This document shows positions 21,361 through 32,830 of a stretch of 64,000 bases of DNA, piece by piece. The notes under the pieces were generated by a model. That model was not told the DNA's origin and searched no databases. It was given only the letters and a program-made list of their open reading frames with translations. The DNA comes from Ariolimax columbianus. Lineage: Eukaryota; Mollusca; Gastropoda; Stylommatophora; Arionidae. Position numbers and translations under genes: made by a program. Within the stretch, counting starts at the first letter, position 1, and each line of letters begins with the position of its first letter. The stretch spans positions 21,927,464 to 21,991,463 of the forward strand of contig JAVGWX010000018.1 in the NCBI GenBank assembly GCA_036924085.1. Reading direction: 5' to 3'.

Positions 21361-21414
21361 TGCGCTATTACGTAGTGACGAGTATACATAACATCTGACA
21401 ATTCTCTTTTTTTC

Positions 21415-22231
21415 AGGTCAGGTCAGGTTAGGTCATCCCGTAACCAGTGAGGTCGTTGGGGCACACATGAAGACACCCTCACAACAATACGCCACCCTTC
21501 CCGTTCAGTGGCCGCTCCGTGTGCCTCTTCTGGCCGGAAATTGGTACATTCTTTTATGTTGTCCTCCCATCTCTTTTTAGAACGGCCTCTTCGTCGTCTG
21601 CCTTGCACCTTTCCATGGAGGATTGTATTTGCAAGACCATTTGATCTCGATATGTGACCATACCAAGCGAGTTTCCTTCTTTTGACAGTTGCCAAGAGGT
21701 CTTTAAAAGACCCTATTGCTGTTGTAATTCTATCTCGCATTTCCTCATTTGTAACTCGATCTTTGTACGTGACGTTTAAAAGTCTTCGGAAACATCTCAT
21801 CTCCAAGGCGTGTATCCTTCGCTGATGGTCAGTTGTAACGGTTCATGTCTCACTTTTTAAAATTCTGATTTATCTGTTTTAATGTCAGTATGTGTCGCAT
21901 GTTGTCGAATATCATCTTTCTATGCCTATTCTCTTTCTGATTTCTTTTTCACAGCTGCCTTCTTCCGATATTATTTAACCTAGATAGGAGAAACTCTGTA
22001 CCTGTTCAAGTAGTTGATCTTTTATTTTTATCAGCATACACGATTTCATGTCATTTTTCCCAATTATCATATTCTTTGTTCTCTTTCTGTTTATGTCTAA
22101 TCCAAACTCTTGACTTATTTTGTATATTGTTGTCACAAGCTAATGTTATCCTTGCTCACTTTTTGTCATTAAAACTGTATCATCCGCATATCTAAGATCG
22201 TTCATTGCCAGTCCTCCAATGACAAGTCCTG
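21415..22231 (-). pseudogene. RTE-like LINE, RT end and C-terminus
   Basis: The minus frame at 22146-22231 contains the RT motif MNDLRYADDTVLMTKSEQG. After a frame-broken stretch, 21806-21423 gives MEMRCFRRLLNVTYKDRVTN, RRKLAWYGHISRSNGLANTI, GRRRRGRSKKRWEDNIKECT and AATEREGWRIVV, the usual RTE C-terminal order. The matching 3' end recurs at 49585-49995. Confidence 0.75.
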
Positions 22232-22234
22232 GCA

Positions 22235-22770
22235 TCCCTTCCATCTGTTTGACGAACGATGTAAGAAGAGAAATTACCGTTGCAATGCAGAGGTTAACTA
22301 AAATGAACAGCGCACGGCAAATAACTAACAAAATGACAACAACAATATATCCTGATCACCTGCATTCTCAGTGGCAACTTGCGGATCTGAGACCTGGACA
22401 TACACAGAGCACTAAGGAAGAAAATCGGATCCTTCGAGTTAAAAGGTTACAGCAAAGTGCTTAAAACACCAAGGATAGAGAAGAAGAAAACACAGAGATC
22501 TCAAATAACTGGATATAAAACAAAATTGGCAAGCAAACAATATTAGATATAAGAAACTAAAATACTTTGGCCTCATCAAACGCCCCAATGGTCTAGAATA
22601 AACGTTAATGGAAGGTATGGGAGCTGGCAAGCGAGGCAGACGCAGAACGAGTAGAAGATGGACACAGTACAGAGGGTCTGAGGATGACAGAAGCCGGAGA
22701 GCTGACCACAAATCGATAGTCTTACAGATCGCATTTATTTGGGCGACGTTCGGCAAAGGACATGCTACAT
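22235..22770 (+). pseudogene. LINE 3' end with an ATG-type tail
   Basis: Plus frames give VRREITVAMQRLTKMNSARQ, then after indels KLKYFGLIKRPNGLE-like sequence, MEGMGAGKRGRRRTSRRWTQ-like sequence and a terminal ATFGKGHAT-like peptide just before the GATGAT array. The same element end is at 40310-40716, where the tail is only a short catgatgatgatgat. Confidence 0.7.
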
Positions 22771-23815
22771 GGTGATGATGGTGATGATGATGGTGGTGAT
22801 GGGGATAGTGATGATGGTGATGAGGATAGATCGTGATGGTGATGATGGTGAAAGTGATGATGGGGGTGATGGGGGTGATGATGATGGTGATGGGGATAGT
22901 GATGATGGTGATGATGATGATGGTGATGGTGATGATGGTGAAAGTGATGATGGGGGTGATGATGATGATAAGGATGGTGATGATGGTGGTGATGGGGATA
23001 GTGATGATGGGGATGATGATAATGATGATGAGGATGATGATGTGGTGATGACGATGATGATGAGGATGATAATGGTAGTGATGGTGATGGTGATAAGGAT
23101 GATGATGACGGTTATGGTGATGATGAGAATTGTGATGGTAAAGAGGATGATGATGATGAGGATGGTGATGATGATTATGATGGTGATGATGATTATGATG
23201 GTGATGATGAGGAGGAGGATGATGAGGATGATGATGATCATGAGGATGGTGATGATGACGATGATGATGAGGATGATGATGATGGTGATGAGGATGATGA
23301 TGATAATGATGGTGATGATGATGAGGAGGAAGATGATGATGATGACGGTGATGATGAGGAGGAGGGTGGTGGTGATGGGGATAGTGATGATGGTGATGAT
23401 GATAGATGGTGATGAGGGAGATGATGATGATGGTGATGGTGATGATGGTGATAATGATGGTGATGGTGATGACGGTGGTGATGATGATGATAATGATGGT
23501 GATAATGGAGATGAAGAGGGTGATAATGGTAGTGATGGTGATGATGAGGATGGTGATGGTAATGACGATGATTATGAGGAGGATGGTGATGATGATTATG
23601 ATGATTATGATGATGATGATGAGGAGGAGGATGATGATGATTCTGATGAGGATAATGATGATGGTGATGAGGATAATGATGATGAGGATGATAATGATAA
23701 CGGTGATGATGATGATGGTGACGGTGATGATGAGGATTGTGATGATGGTGAAGGTGGTGATGAGAATGATGATAATGTGGATAATGATGATGATGATAGC
23801 AATAATGGTCATATT
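22771..23815. repeat. 1-kb GATGRT microsatellite-like array
   Basis: Imperfect (GATGRT)n, mostly gatgatggtgatgatgatga, starting at the 3' end of a LINE whose natural tail is ATG/GAT repeats. The frames of 359 codons (plus, D/G-rich) and 457 codons (minus, H/I-rich) are artefacts of the three-base period. Confidence 0.92.
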
Positions 23816-23859
23816 TAAATTTTCAGAATTCTACTGCACATATAGCCAAATGCAAGAGA

Positions 23860-24577
23860 ACCTTGATTGAGTGAAAGATCACTCAACCAAACTAGGACAG
23901 AATATCATCAATTACAGAACCGAATAAACAGCTGCAATTCATATTATTATCAGCCAAAACACAACTACAAGGAAACCGGTCATTCTAAAAGACTTCAGGG
24001 AACATTCTCCAAGTTATCCCAAGTTCTAAACAAGATATACTCTCACACAAAATAAAATAAAACATCGGATTGCTGTCTCAAAAAACAGATCTAGTCCTAC
24101 AGTGGATTCCGGCCCACTTGTGAGATCCTTGTAGACGGGAAAATAGATGAACTCGCAAAAGCCGAAAGTGCTATTGCCCACCCACAGAGCTATAAAGAAG
24201 CAAGAATACTCATCAAACGATTCATGAGGACGAAATGGAGAGACCAGTACCAAAAAAATACAAGCCAGAAAATAGCAGCATTGACAAACTTGGCAGAGAT
24301 GGTAAGACAAAGATCTTCAGACTCACAACGGGACATTGTAGACTCAAGGACTACCTCCACAGCATAGGTCTCAGGGACACCGACATGTGCGAGCACCCAA
24401 GCAAACACCAGAATATATCCTGCACGACTGCACTGCTTATTCAGACCAAACAGAGTCAGTCTCGCCCGGGGGAGCGGCCATGCTTGACAAACCGGCGAAG
24501 ACTCTACGCGCAGTCTCCTTCATGAACCTCACCAGGCTAGAAACATAACATCAGTTAATCGAAGAAAATGAAGAAGG
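23860..24577 (+). pseudogene. LINE family 2, linker and RNase H remnant
   Basis: Plus-strand broken frames: a linker (23867-24055), then LVLQWIPAHCEILVDGKID and DELAKAES of the RNase H end, then SIDKLGRDGKTKIFRLTTGH and CRLKDYLHSIGL. Relative to the version at 4296 it retains the 3' end ttcatgaacctcaccaggct in single copy and finishes with a gaagaaaatgaagaagg tail. Confidence 0.75.
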
Positions 24578-26260
24578 AACTTAATTCCAACATTAAGGAA
24601 ACCAAGCTCTTCAAACTCAACATTATTAACAAAGAGTCAATTATGCTGGGATGTGAGCCGTTGAAAGAGGGGGATACATTTACCAATTTTGGCAGCGTAA
24701 CGGACACGTCAGAAGGTATATAATTTGAAATGTCAACGTGGTATTTCTAACACAAAACAACGTATGGAGATACAAAGAAATCAAGATTCAGACCAAGTTA
24801 GAATATTCAATGTCTGTGTCAAGTGTCGGTTCTGCTGTATGGAGCAGAAACAGGGGAAATAACCAAAGTCATAGAATAAATATTCCAGTCCTTCGTTAAC
24901 AGATGCCTGCTAAGGATAATGGACATGAAAGTGGCAGTACATGGTGGGGAATGAAGACTTGTGGGAAAGGAGCCAAAACAGCCACTGGAACAACTAATTA
25001 AGCGAATAAGATGGGGCTGGATAGGACATACGCTACGGATATAGATGCTCTTACATCGAGTTCTCAGCCGGAGAGAAGGAGAGGTACACCCAAAAATACA
25101 TTTAGAAGAGAATATGAGAAAGAGCAAGGATAGAATGATTATAATAAAGATAGGCAGAAAGCGCTTTGCAATGCCGAGATGGTGTCAATGGTATATGAGC
25201 GTGTTGGTGAGATGGTGTCAGTGGTCTATGAGCATGTTGGTGAGATGGTGTCAATGGTATATGAGCATGTTGGTGAGATGGTGTCAGTGGTATATGAGCG
25301 TGTTGGTGAGATGGTGTCAATGGTATATGAGCATGTTGGTGAGATGGTGTCAGTGGTCTATGAGCATGTTGGTGAGATGGTGTCAATGGTATATGAGCAT
25401 GTTGGTGAGATGGTGTCAGTGGTCTATGAGCATGTTGGTGAGATGGTGTCAATGGTATATGAGCATGTTGGTGAGATGGTGTCAGTGGTCTATGAGCATG
25501 TTGGTGAGATGGTGTCAATGGTATATGAGCATGTTGGTGAGATGGTGTCAGTGGTCTATGAGCATGTTGGTGAGATAGCGTCAATGGTCTATGAGCATGT
25601 TGGTGAGATGGTGTCAATGGTATATGAGCATGTTGGTGAGATGGTGTCAGTGGTCTATGAGCATGTTGGTGAGATGATGTCAATGGTCTATGAGAATGTT
25701 GGTGAGATGGTGTCAATGGTCTATGAGCATGTTGGTGAGATAGCGTCAATGGTCTATGAGCATGTTGGTGAGATAGTGTCAGTGGTCTATGAGCATGTTG
25801 GTGAGATGGTGTCAGTGGTCTATGAGTATGTTGGTGAGATGATGTCAATGGTCTATGAGAATGTTGGTGAGATAGTGTCCATGGTCTATGAGCATGTTGG
25901 TGAGATGGTGTCAGTGGTCTATGAGAATGTTGGTGAGATGGTGTCAATGGTCTATGAGCATGTTGGTGAGATGGTGTCAGTGGTCTATGAGCGTGTTGGT
26001 GAGATGATGTCAGTGGTCTATGGGCATGTTGGTGAGATAGTGTCAATGGTCTATGAGCATGTTGGTGAGATGGTGTCAGTGGTCTATGAGCATGTTGGTG
26101 AGATAGCGTCAATGGTCTATGAGCATGTTGGTGAGATAGCGTCAATGGTCTATGAGCATGTTGGTGAGATGGTGTCAGTGGTCTATGAGAATGTTGGTGA
26201 GATGGTGTCAATGGTCTATGTACCAAGAGACACGACGGATTTGATTTGATTGTGAAATTG
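24578..26260 (+). pseudogene. LINE family 4 (endonuclease-RT type) 3' part
   Basis: Broken frames carry post-RT landmarks: KLFKLNIINKESIMLG-like, ADTFTNFGSVTDTS, KIKTQVRIFNVCVKCRFCCM-like, FVNRCLLRIMDMKVA-like, IRWGWIGHTLRI-like, REGEVHPKIHLEEN and, after the array, MVSMVYVPRDTTDLI. The homologous copy is at 57520-59570. This copy is interrupted by the 33 bp array at 25179-26218. Confidence 0.7.
25179..26218. repeat. 33-bp minisatellite inside a LINE end
   Basis: About 32 copies of ggtgagatggtgtcaatgg plus tctatgagcatgtt. The left half alternates tcaatggtatatgag and tcagtggtctatgag units, a 66 bp higher-order repeat. The word atggtgtcaatgg occurs once in the homologous LINE at 59516, where tatgcaccgagagg follows. 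Frames of about 360 codons on both strands are artefacts. Confidence 0.95.
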
Positions 26261-26289
26261 AGAGATATGACGAAGAACGAAACTCATTA

Positions 26290-26960
26290 CAGGAATTACT
26301 CTTTCCAGATGATTAATGTCTATTTTACAGCGATGACAATAAACTGCAAAATCATATGAATACGATCTCCTGAGCCAGATACAATATGTAAATTCACGAG
26401 AAAAAAACAGAAACTAAAAGGATCAGTAGAGTACTTTGGTCACTCAACAAAAATGTAAATGATATTGTTCTTCAACTGGTCCATGAGCTCAAGTATTTCG
26501 GCAGTATATTTTCGGCAGTATATTTTCGGCAGTATATTTTCGGCAGTATATTTTCGGCAGTATATTTTCGGCAGTATATTTTCGGCAGTATATTTTCGGC
26601 AGTATATTTTCGGCAGTATATTTTCGGCAGATGGTAGATCGACAGGTAAATCAAGACTAGGAGTCAGAAAGCTTCTGCGTTGACTTATCAGCTGTCCACA
26701 CTGCTTAGACACCCGATCATTAATTTGGCCACAAAGCAACAGCTGATAAACAGTATATTTATGCCGACTCTGTGCTACCAGTGCGAAACATGGCCTCTGG
26801 CGTTAGAGCAGAATGTCGAAGTGGAAATGAAGTGTTTGAGGAAGGTCATCGGTGTTACCAGAAAAAACGAAACGTGTAGCGACGACATTCGCAGTATTGT
26901 CGGCACTACGTCTTGTGTCGAAAACATTTCCAGGCACAAAACATGTTTGTAATCTCATGA
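26290..26960 (+). pseudogene. LINE family 5 RT C-terminal fragment
   Basis: Plus frames: VHELKYFGSIFSA up to 26500, then the 14 bp array, then DGRSTGKSRLGVRK, TYQLSTLLRHPIINLATKQQ, FMPTLCYQCETW and MKCLRKVIGVTRKNETCSDD. The post-RT order matches non-LTR retrotransposons. The same family is at 33775-34195. Confidence 0.75.
26497..26630. repeat. 14-bp minisatellite within LINE coding sequence
   Basis: Nine to ten perfect copies of tatattttcggcag, starting inside the FGSIFS codons of the LINE and ending where DGRSTG resumes. Three units equal 42 nt, so the frame stays open. Confidence 0.95.
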
Positions 26961-27074
26961 GAATGCACCCTCATGAACTTTTACTGATGGCTTCCAAATC
27001 TGGTAGATCTGGTTACAGGTAGCGGTCGTGATCCAGGTGGATAGATAACCTTAGAGTAATATTGATGAGACGAT

Positions 27075-27165
27075 ATTGATGTAACTCACTTGGCGCAGGA
27101 TAGACGACTTAAGCGCCCCACGCCACTTAACGGTATAAATGGAAAGTAAACTAACTAACTGAACA
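27075..27165 (+). repeat. Dispersed repeat R4 fragment (CTAA tail)
   Basis: acttggcgcaggatagacga, cttaagcgccccacgccact and the end ggaaagtaaactaactaact match the fuller copy at 41045-41262. Confidence 0.7.
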
Positions 27166-27351
27166 TTCATCAGTCTAATATGATGTGTAAATAGCTGGGT
27201 ATACACTACAAGAATCTTATGAGTCTTCTCCATTTGACCCCATGCCCTTCTACAAGGCACTCGATGCAATTCATTTATTTGTATTGAACTAGAAAGTTAA
27301 AGTTAACCTTAAGCTGACCTTTGTTATTTGGTGATTGTGTTCAGTTATTAA
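27166..27351. other. No gene recognised
   Basis: Spacer without supported features. Confidence 0.35.
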
Positions 27352-27795
27352 ACTCTGCAATCGGGATCAAGACGCTGAGCAGCGCATGAGCTGCAGTGGT
27401 CAGCGACCCATAGCTGACTGCTAGCGTCAGGGCCAACGAACCAGAGGTGCCAAGACCCTTCTACACCTCCAGGTGGGGATCCTGGATAACAGGCTGCAGC
27501 AGGGCAGACTGGCTAAGGAGAAGATATCGAAGAGGGAATGCTAACCCGGTACTCAACAAATGCTTGCTGAAGTCGGATGTGTTGGACCGAAAGGTGCAAA
27601 TTTCGCAGTCAAGCTGTAAACTACGACACAACGCATTCCCATCTCTGGACTACATTCTGCTACTTAAGCCCTTTTAGGGTTTGGTAGCGGGAGATTAAGA
27701 ACGAACGTAGAAGAAGAAGAAGAAGAAGAAGAAGAAGAAGAAGAAGAAGAAGAAGAAGAAGAAGAAGAAGAAGAAGAAGAAGAAGAAGAAGAAGA
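27352..27795 (+). mobile_element. SINE1 copy with long (GAA)n tail
   Basis: Reads in sense: gatcaagacgctgagcagcg, gctgcagtggtcagcgaccc, ggataacaggctgcagcagg, ggtgcaaatttcgcagtcaa, gtagcgggagattaagaacg, then a perfect (GAA)n run of about 28 units (27710-27795). The best copy for the family consensus. Confidence 0.9.
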
Positions 27796-28795
27796 AACTG
27801 CAATCTTTGGTGTCGTTTATATTTGGCTGTGCAAATAAATCGATTGGGATGACGTTGCTCGGTGTAGGGGACTGATACTGAGTGTCTTGGTCAGGGATTG
27901 TGGGGGGAGGGGATATTTGTATACGGAGGCTAATAAAAGTGTTTTACGCCAGTGAACCATTCGATTACCAAAAATGCGCTTGAAATTATGCGTCTTCTAT
28001 TGAAGTCTGACATGGCCCGTTCACGATCTGAATAGATTGGTCTGAGATAAGGCGTGGTAATAATTACATCTTTTTTTTTGGGGGGGGGGGAGAGGTGTGG
28101 AGAGGGGGGGTCAGGAAAGGGGGTATCTGGCTGGGCGAGTCCTCTAAATCAAGACTTTCTTTGCAGCAAGGCGCAACCGTCCCCTGGTTGTCCGTGATTC
28201 GAAACTATGCCTTTTACTTTGCTTTCTTTGCTGTTGTCCGTGGGATAATGTTTTGTTGTACTTATAATATATTTGTCTTTGAGATTCGTGTAGCTGGGTT
28301 TGTTCTGTTTTTTTTGTTTTTTTTGGTCTTTTTTTTATTTTCAAACCTCAGAATTTTCATTTCTTTAAATCAATCAATTAAAGTCCGTCACTTCTCTTGG
28401 TTCATAGGTCATTGGCAACATCCAGCCAGCATAAACGTTCCTGGGCTGCTCTTTCTTTGTCTCTGCAGGCGTAATCATTTAATATAAGTTCATTCTCATT
28501 TCCTCATCTCTATTTGTTGGTCTAGCTTTTTATCCTTTTGCTTGACATTTCCACGTAAGAACCTGTCTGGCGATGTTGGAATGATGCCTTCTGTAGCGTA
28601 TGTACTATCTAACCCGATTTTCTTCGCTAAATGTGTTGCTCTTATGGCTGTTGTTTCCCGTCTGTCCCATAGGTCTTCATTCCCTGCAATGCCCCGTCAC
28701 CTTAAGCCCATTTGTTTCGCTACTTATCCCGTTTTTTATTTTGAAACTACCAAGTTCATTTCCTGTTTGTTTATCGCCGACACGATCATAAACAC

Positions 28796-28856
<61 letters not shown>

Positions 28857-28929
28857 TGTGTGTATGTGTGTGTGTGTGTGTTTGTGTGTGGATTTGATGA
28901 TAAGGAATTTAGAAAGTAATCATCCACTG
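27796..28929. other. No gene recognised; G-rich run and GT microsatellite
   Basis: Contains a T-run then G-run (28070-28127, ggggggggggggagaggtgt) that could form a G-quadruplex, and a (GT)n microsatellite at 28798-28890. Plus frames over 28095-28487 and 28542-28919 are low-complexity or microsatellite-derived. No gene supported. Confidence 0.5.
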
Positions 28930-29485
28930 GTTGGTCAGCCCTAAGCCGGAGTGGATAACATCCCAGGCGAAATATTGATCCTTGGAGAGGCAGTGGTGAT
29001 TGATTTTCTAACAAAAATCTGTAACATGATTTGGCAGACGGGAGAATGGCCCACAAGCTGGACAAAATCATTGATTATAGTGATACCAAAGAAGGGCAAT
29101 CTCCAACAGTGTCATAACTACAGAACCATCAGTCTGATCAGCCACGCCAGTAAAGTTATGCTCAAGGTCATCCTTAACAGACTGCAGCTGCGACCAGCAG
29201 AAATTATTGCGAAAGAGCAGGCGGGTTTCAGAGCTGGTCGAATCACAATAAAGCAAATTTGTAAGCTGCGTTTGATTAGCAAAACATATAATCAGCACAA
29301 ACAGAAATTTGTTCCAGGTCTTCATTGACTTTAAAAAGACTTTTTTTTATAGGGTGGGACATGAGGCCCTATAGGAAACTCTGCGCAAGTATAAGATAAA
29401 ATGGCGGCTCACTCACGTCATTGAGAAACTATACTCCGACGCCAGCACTGAATTTTTCCTTAACGGGACATCAGATCAGATTTAG
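28930..29485 (+). pseudogene. LINE family 4 reverse-transcriptase fragment
   Basis: Plus frame with NMIWQTGEWPTSWTKSLIIV, PKKGNLQQCHNYRTISLISH, KVMLKVILNRLQL, AKEQAGFRAGR, then a stop, DFKKTFF, RVGHEAL and TEFFLNGTS, the finger-to-palm order of RTE-like RTs. Small indels and stops after 29325. Probably the upstream half of the element type at 24578 and 57520. Confidence 0.8.
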
Positions 29486-29489
29486 TTAC

Positions 29490-29985
29490 TATTCATAAAT
29501 GGTCTGTGAGCTAGCAGATGGAGTTTAATGTAGACAAATGTACAGTCATTCATATGGGAAGATCAAATATGATACATAATTACATGATGGGAGTGAACAA
29601 TATTAGATCGAAACGGAAAGGGGCCTTTGTGTTTTAATAGATCCTACCTGTAAGGTGCAAGAGCAAGTCTAGGAGTCTGTGAAAAAGGCTAATGTAGTGC
29701 TGGGTATGATTAAAAGAAACATTACACATCGAAGCAAGGAAGTGATAGTCAAACTATATAAATCATTGGTGAGACCTAAATTGGAGTACTGTATTCAGGT
29801 GTGGAGTCCTTATCACAGAGTGGATATAGACATGATAGAAAGGATACAAAGAAGTGCTGCAAAAATGATCGTGGGATTCCAGAATTATAGTTATGAGGAG
29901 AGACATAGAAAAACTGGTCTGCAGTGTCTAGAAAAGAGAAGAATTCGAGATGACTTAATACAGGTTTATTAATTAATCAACGGAA
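29490..29985 (+). pseudogene. CR1-like LINE 3' fragment
   Basis: MEFNVDKCTVIHMGRSN (first frame), then KKANVVLGMIKRNITHRSKE, LYKSLVRPKLEYCIQVWSPY, DMIERIQRSAAKMIVGFQNY and SYEERHRKTGL, the CR1 C-terminal thumb region. Closely related to the minus copy at 63170-64000. Confidence 0.85.
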
Positions 29986-30021
29986 AGAATAAATTAGACC
30001 AGTTTTTCAAGTTTTTCAAAG

Positions 30022-30337
30022 TTCTTCTTCTTCTTCTTCTTCTTCGTTCGTTCTCAATCTCCGGCTACTAAACCCTGAAAGGGTAAGTAGCAGAATGTAG
30101 TCCAGAGAACGGAATGCGTTGTGTCGTAATTTACAGCTTGGCTGCGATATTTGCACCTTTCGGTCCAACACATCCGACTTCAGCAACCATTTTTTAGTAC
30201 CGAGTTAGCATTCCCTCGTCGATCCCTTCTCCTTAGCCAGTCTGCTCTGTTGGCAGTATCACCGTGTGGAGGCGTAGAAGGGCCTTGGCAACTCTGGTTA
30301 CGCTAGCAGTCAGCTATGGGTCGCTGACCACTGCACC
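30022..30337 (-). mobile_element. SINE1 copy
   Basis: (CTT)n at the low-coordinate end, then cgttcgttctcaatctccgg through tcgctgaccactgcacctcc. A segment near the middle (ctgttggcagtatcaccgtg) shows a small deletion relative to other copies. Its head abuts the 21 bp array. Confidence 0.85.
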
Positions 30338-30339
30338 TC

Positions 30340-31110
30340 CTTATAATTAATTTGTTACATGCTATAATTAATTTGTTACATGCTATAATTAATTTGTTAC
30401 ATGCTATAATTTATTTATTACATGCTATAGTTAATATGTTACATGATACAATTAATTTGTTACATGCTATAATTAATTTGTTACATGCCATAATTAATTT
30501 GTTACATGCTATAATTAATTTATTACATGCTATAGTTAATATGTTACATGATACAATTAATTTGTTACATGCTATAATTAATTTGTTACATGCTATAATT
30601 AATTTATTACATGCTATAGTTAATATGTTACATGATACAATTAATTTGTTACATGCTATAATTAATTTGTTACATGCCATAATTAATTTGTTACATGCTA
30701 TAACTAATTTGTTACATGCTATAATTAATTTGTTACATGCCATAATTAATTTGTTACATGCTATAACTAATTTGTTACATGCTATAATTAATTTGTTACA
30801 TGCTATAATTAATTTGTTACATGCCATAATTAATTTGTTACATGCTATAATTAATGTGTTACATGCTATAATTAATTTGTTACATGCTATAATTAATTTA
30901 TTACATGCTATAGTTAATATGTTACATGATACAATTAATTTGTTACATGCTATAATTAATTTATTACATGCTATAGTTAATATGTTACATGATACAATTA
31001 ATTTGTTACATGCTATAATTAATTTGTTACATGCCATAATTAATTTGTTACATGCTATAACTAATTTGTTACATGCTATAATTAATGTGTTACTTGATAT
31101 AACTAATTTC
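30340..31110. repeat. 21-bp minisatellite
   Basis: About 36 copies of ttgttacatgctataattaa+t. Variant units (tgttacatgatacaattaat after tacatgctatagttaatat) recur as a block, giving a higher-order repeat. Open on both strands (heptapeptide LLHAIIN on plus, ACNKLII on minus) because the unit is 7 codons. There is no start context or flanking coding sequence, so it is not called a gene. Confidence 0.95.
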
Positions 31111-31266
31111 ACTCATTTCTCCAACGTGTACATGTTCCAGATACAATCGTAAAACCACGTGATTATTTGGAAGCACAGTTGTGGCACAAGTAAAATTAAA
31201 ACACTCTGCTTCTCCTTTCTTCAGTTTCTTAAAAACACATTAAAACATCACATTTATTGTGACATC

Positions 31267-31843
31267 TTCTTCTTCTTCTTCTTCTTCTTCGTACGCAGTC
31301 AGACAGTAACCATTATTTTTTCGAAAAAAGCGGCGGTCATCCTGAGGCTGTCGCCGCTGCCATAGAGCTTGTCTTGCAGTTCCACTGGTAATGGCCACAT
31401 CTGCTCTCTCTGATCCTCGTATGTCGGGCAGTTCTGCAGCAGATGTTCAGCGGTCATTTTACCAGTACCGCACGGGCATTCGTCGGTACACCCTATCTTC
31501 AATTTGTTGAATAGGTGGTACCTCAGTCTGTTGTGGCCAGTGCGAAGTCTGAAGACAACGACCTGCTCTCCTCTGTTCAACTGGTAATAGGCATCGTTTT
31601 TGGTGTAACCAGTATGTTCGGTTTCCCATTTGGTCATGTACCTGGCTTTGATAAGCCGTTTTGACTCTTCGTACGTCATACTGGTATCTGTTTGTGGTAG
31701 TCTTGCACCTTCTTTTGCCAGTCTGTCTGCCTCCTCGTTGCCTTGGATGTTGCAGTGTGACGGAACCCACTGTACCACTACCCTTTTTGGTGCGGACTGC
31801 TGGCACAGTTTGCAGAGTGCTGCTCTTAAGTCATTAAGCTCAG
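31267..31843 (-). mobile_element. LINE1 copy D, short 5'-truncated RNase H end
   Basis: Minus frame 31778-31299 from VQWVPSHCNIQGNEEADRLA to the LINE1 stop, with the CPCGTGKMTAEHLLQNC end and ending in a perfect (GAA)n tail. A perfect 13 bp duplication, ttattgtgacatc, lies at 31254-31266 and 31844-31856. Very similar to copies A and C, so a young insertion. Confidence 0.93.
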
Positions 31844-31856
31844 TTATTGTGACATC

Positions 31857-32045
31857 AATTTATGTTTTTCAATCATTGGATTTGTCACTACTCTCAATAA
31901 ATTATTATAATATGTAATATTTGTATGTATATAATGTTTTATATGTTATATAATGTTAATGTTAATGTTATATAATATTATGTTTTATTATAGGTCTAGG
32001 GGATAGTCGATAGCCCTGCTACCGGGCAACGTACATTAACAAACC
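31857..32045. other. AT-rich spacer
   Basis: Includes short ttatataatgttaatgtta repeats (31930-31985). No gene. Confidence 0.5.
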
Positions 32046-32300
32046 AGTTTTTTTTTCGTTCGCCTTATCTATCTATTCCCCAAGGCAATGTTTCCTTGCA
32101 TTGTGGTTTTTAATTTTGCGCCTGTCGGCCCAGTGCATCCGACTTCATTATGCATTTTATGTAAGGGTCTGCTTTCTCCTATATTTTCTAAGGGTTTGCT
32201 TCCCAGGGGTAACGGCCGGTGCTGTGATGGGGATCGAACCAGCACCTTCGGTTGTGAGCCGTGTGACTTAACCACTAGCCCACGCCGTCCCCCGCATGTC
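32046..32300 (-). mobile_element. SINE2 (tRNA-derived)
   Basis: On minus: gggacggcgtgggctagtgg (box A region), ggttcgatccccatcac (box B region), caccggccgttacccctggg, and a 3' end with gcgcaaaattaaaaaccaca and ggcgaacgaaaaaaaaa. Same structure as the copy at 17793. Confidence 0.87.
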
Positions 32301-32459
32301 TGTTTGAATACCAGAATTCCAAGTTTTCCAGTTGTATTATATTTAAAAATCACTAAATTGTTGCTCAGTTCAAGTAATTGTAACATAAGACAAACTCGCA
32401 GTTCATGGACTTCAAAATTCATCTTGTTTTTTCTTCCTAGCCCTTGATACATTCCGACA

Positions 32460-32830
32460 GAGACAATGTAAAATTACATACTTTATTAAAACATATAACT
32501 GGTCAGCTATCAAGAAGACAAGATGAAAGATGAAGTACCATAACTACCATGTGGTACCCGCGCGACAAAAAGAGACCTAGGGGACGGCCCCCAACTCGCT
32601 GGCGAGATTCACTAGAAAAATACAACATTCACGACCCAACAACAGACAGCCTACTATCAAACTAGACGACACCCCCCTCCCTCCCCTTTACCCGCCTCCC
32701 CCCCCCCCCTTTCACACAGAAACGACTGGATCCTGAGTTGGGACCCGTTCAAGGGTGACCACCCCTTGACGAAGAACGGCTCGAACTAAGAACTAAGAAC
32801 TAAAAACTAAGAACAACAATATCAACTTTG
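32460..32830 (+). pseudogene. LINE 3' end fragment with AACTAAG tail
   Basis: A plus frame gives RQKETRGRPPTRWRDSLEKY, the RGRP..RW post-RT signature, followed by C-rich sequence and a terminal gaactaagaactaagaacta tail. Family not assigned. Confidence 0.6.

Noticed and set aside
22439..23818. Long frames of 359-457 codons (His/Ile-rich on minus, Asp/Gly-rich on plus)
   Set aside because: They translate a three-base-period GATGRT array; all phases are open and there is no flanking coding sequence or splice site.
25102..26249. Frames of about 360-370 codons on both strands with an 11-residue repeat
   Set aside because: The 33 bp unit is a multiple of three, so both strands stay open. The array lies in a decayed LINE.
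30352..31152. 266-codon frame with LLHAIIN heptads
   Set aside because: Result of a 21 bp minisatellite; equally open on the other strand; no start context or homologous flank.
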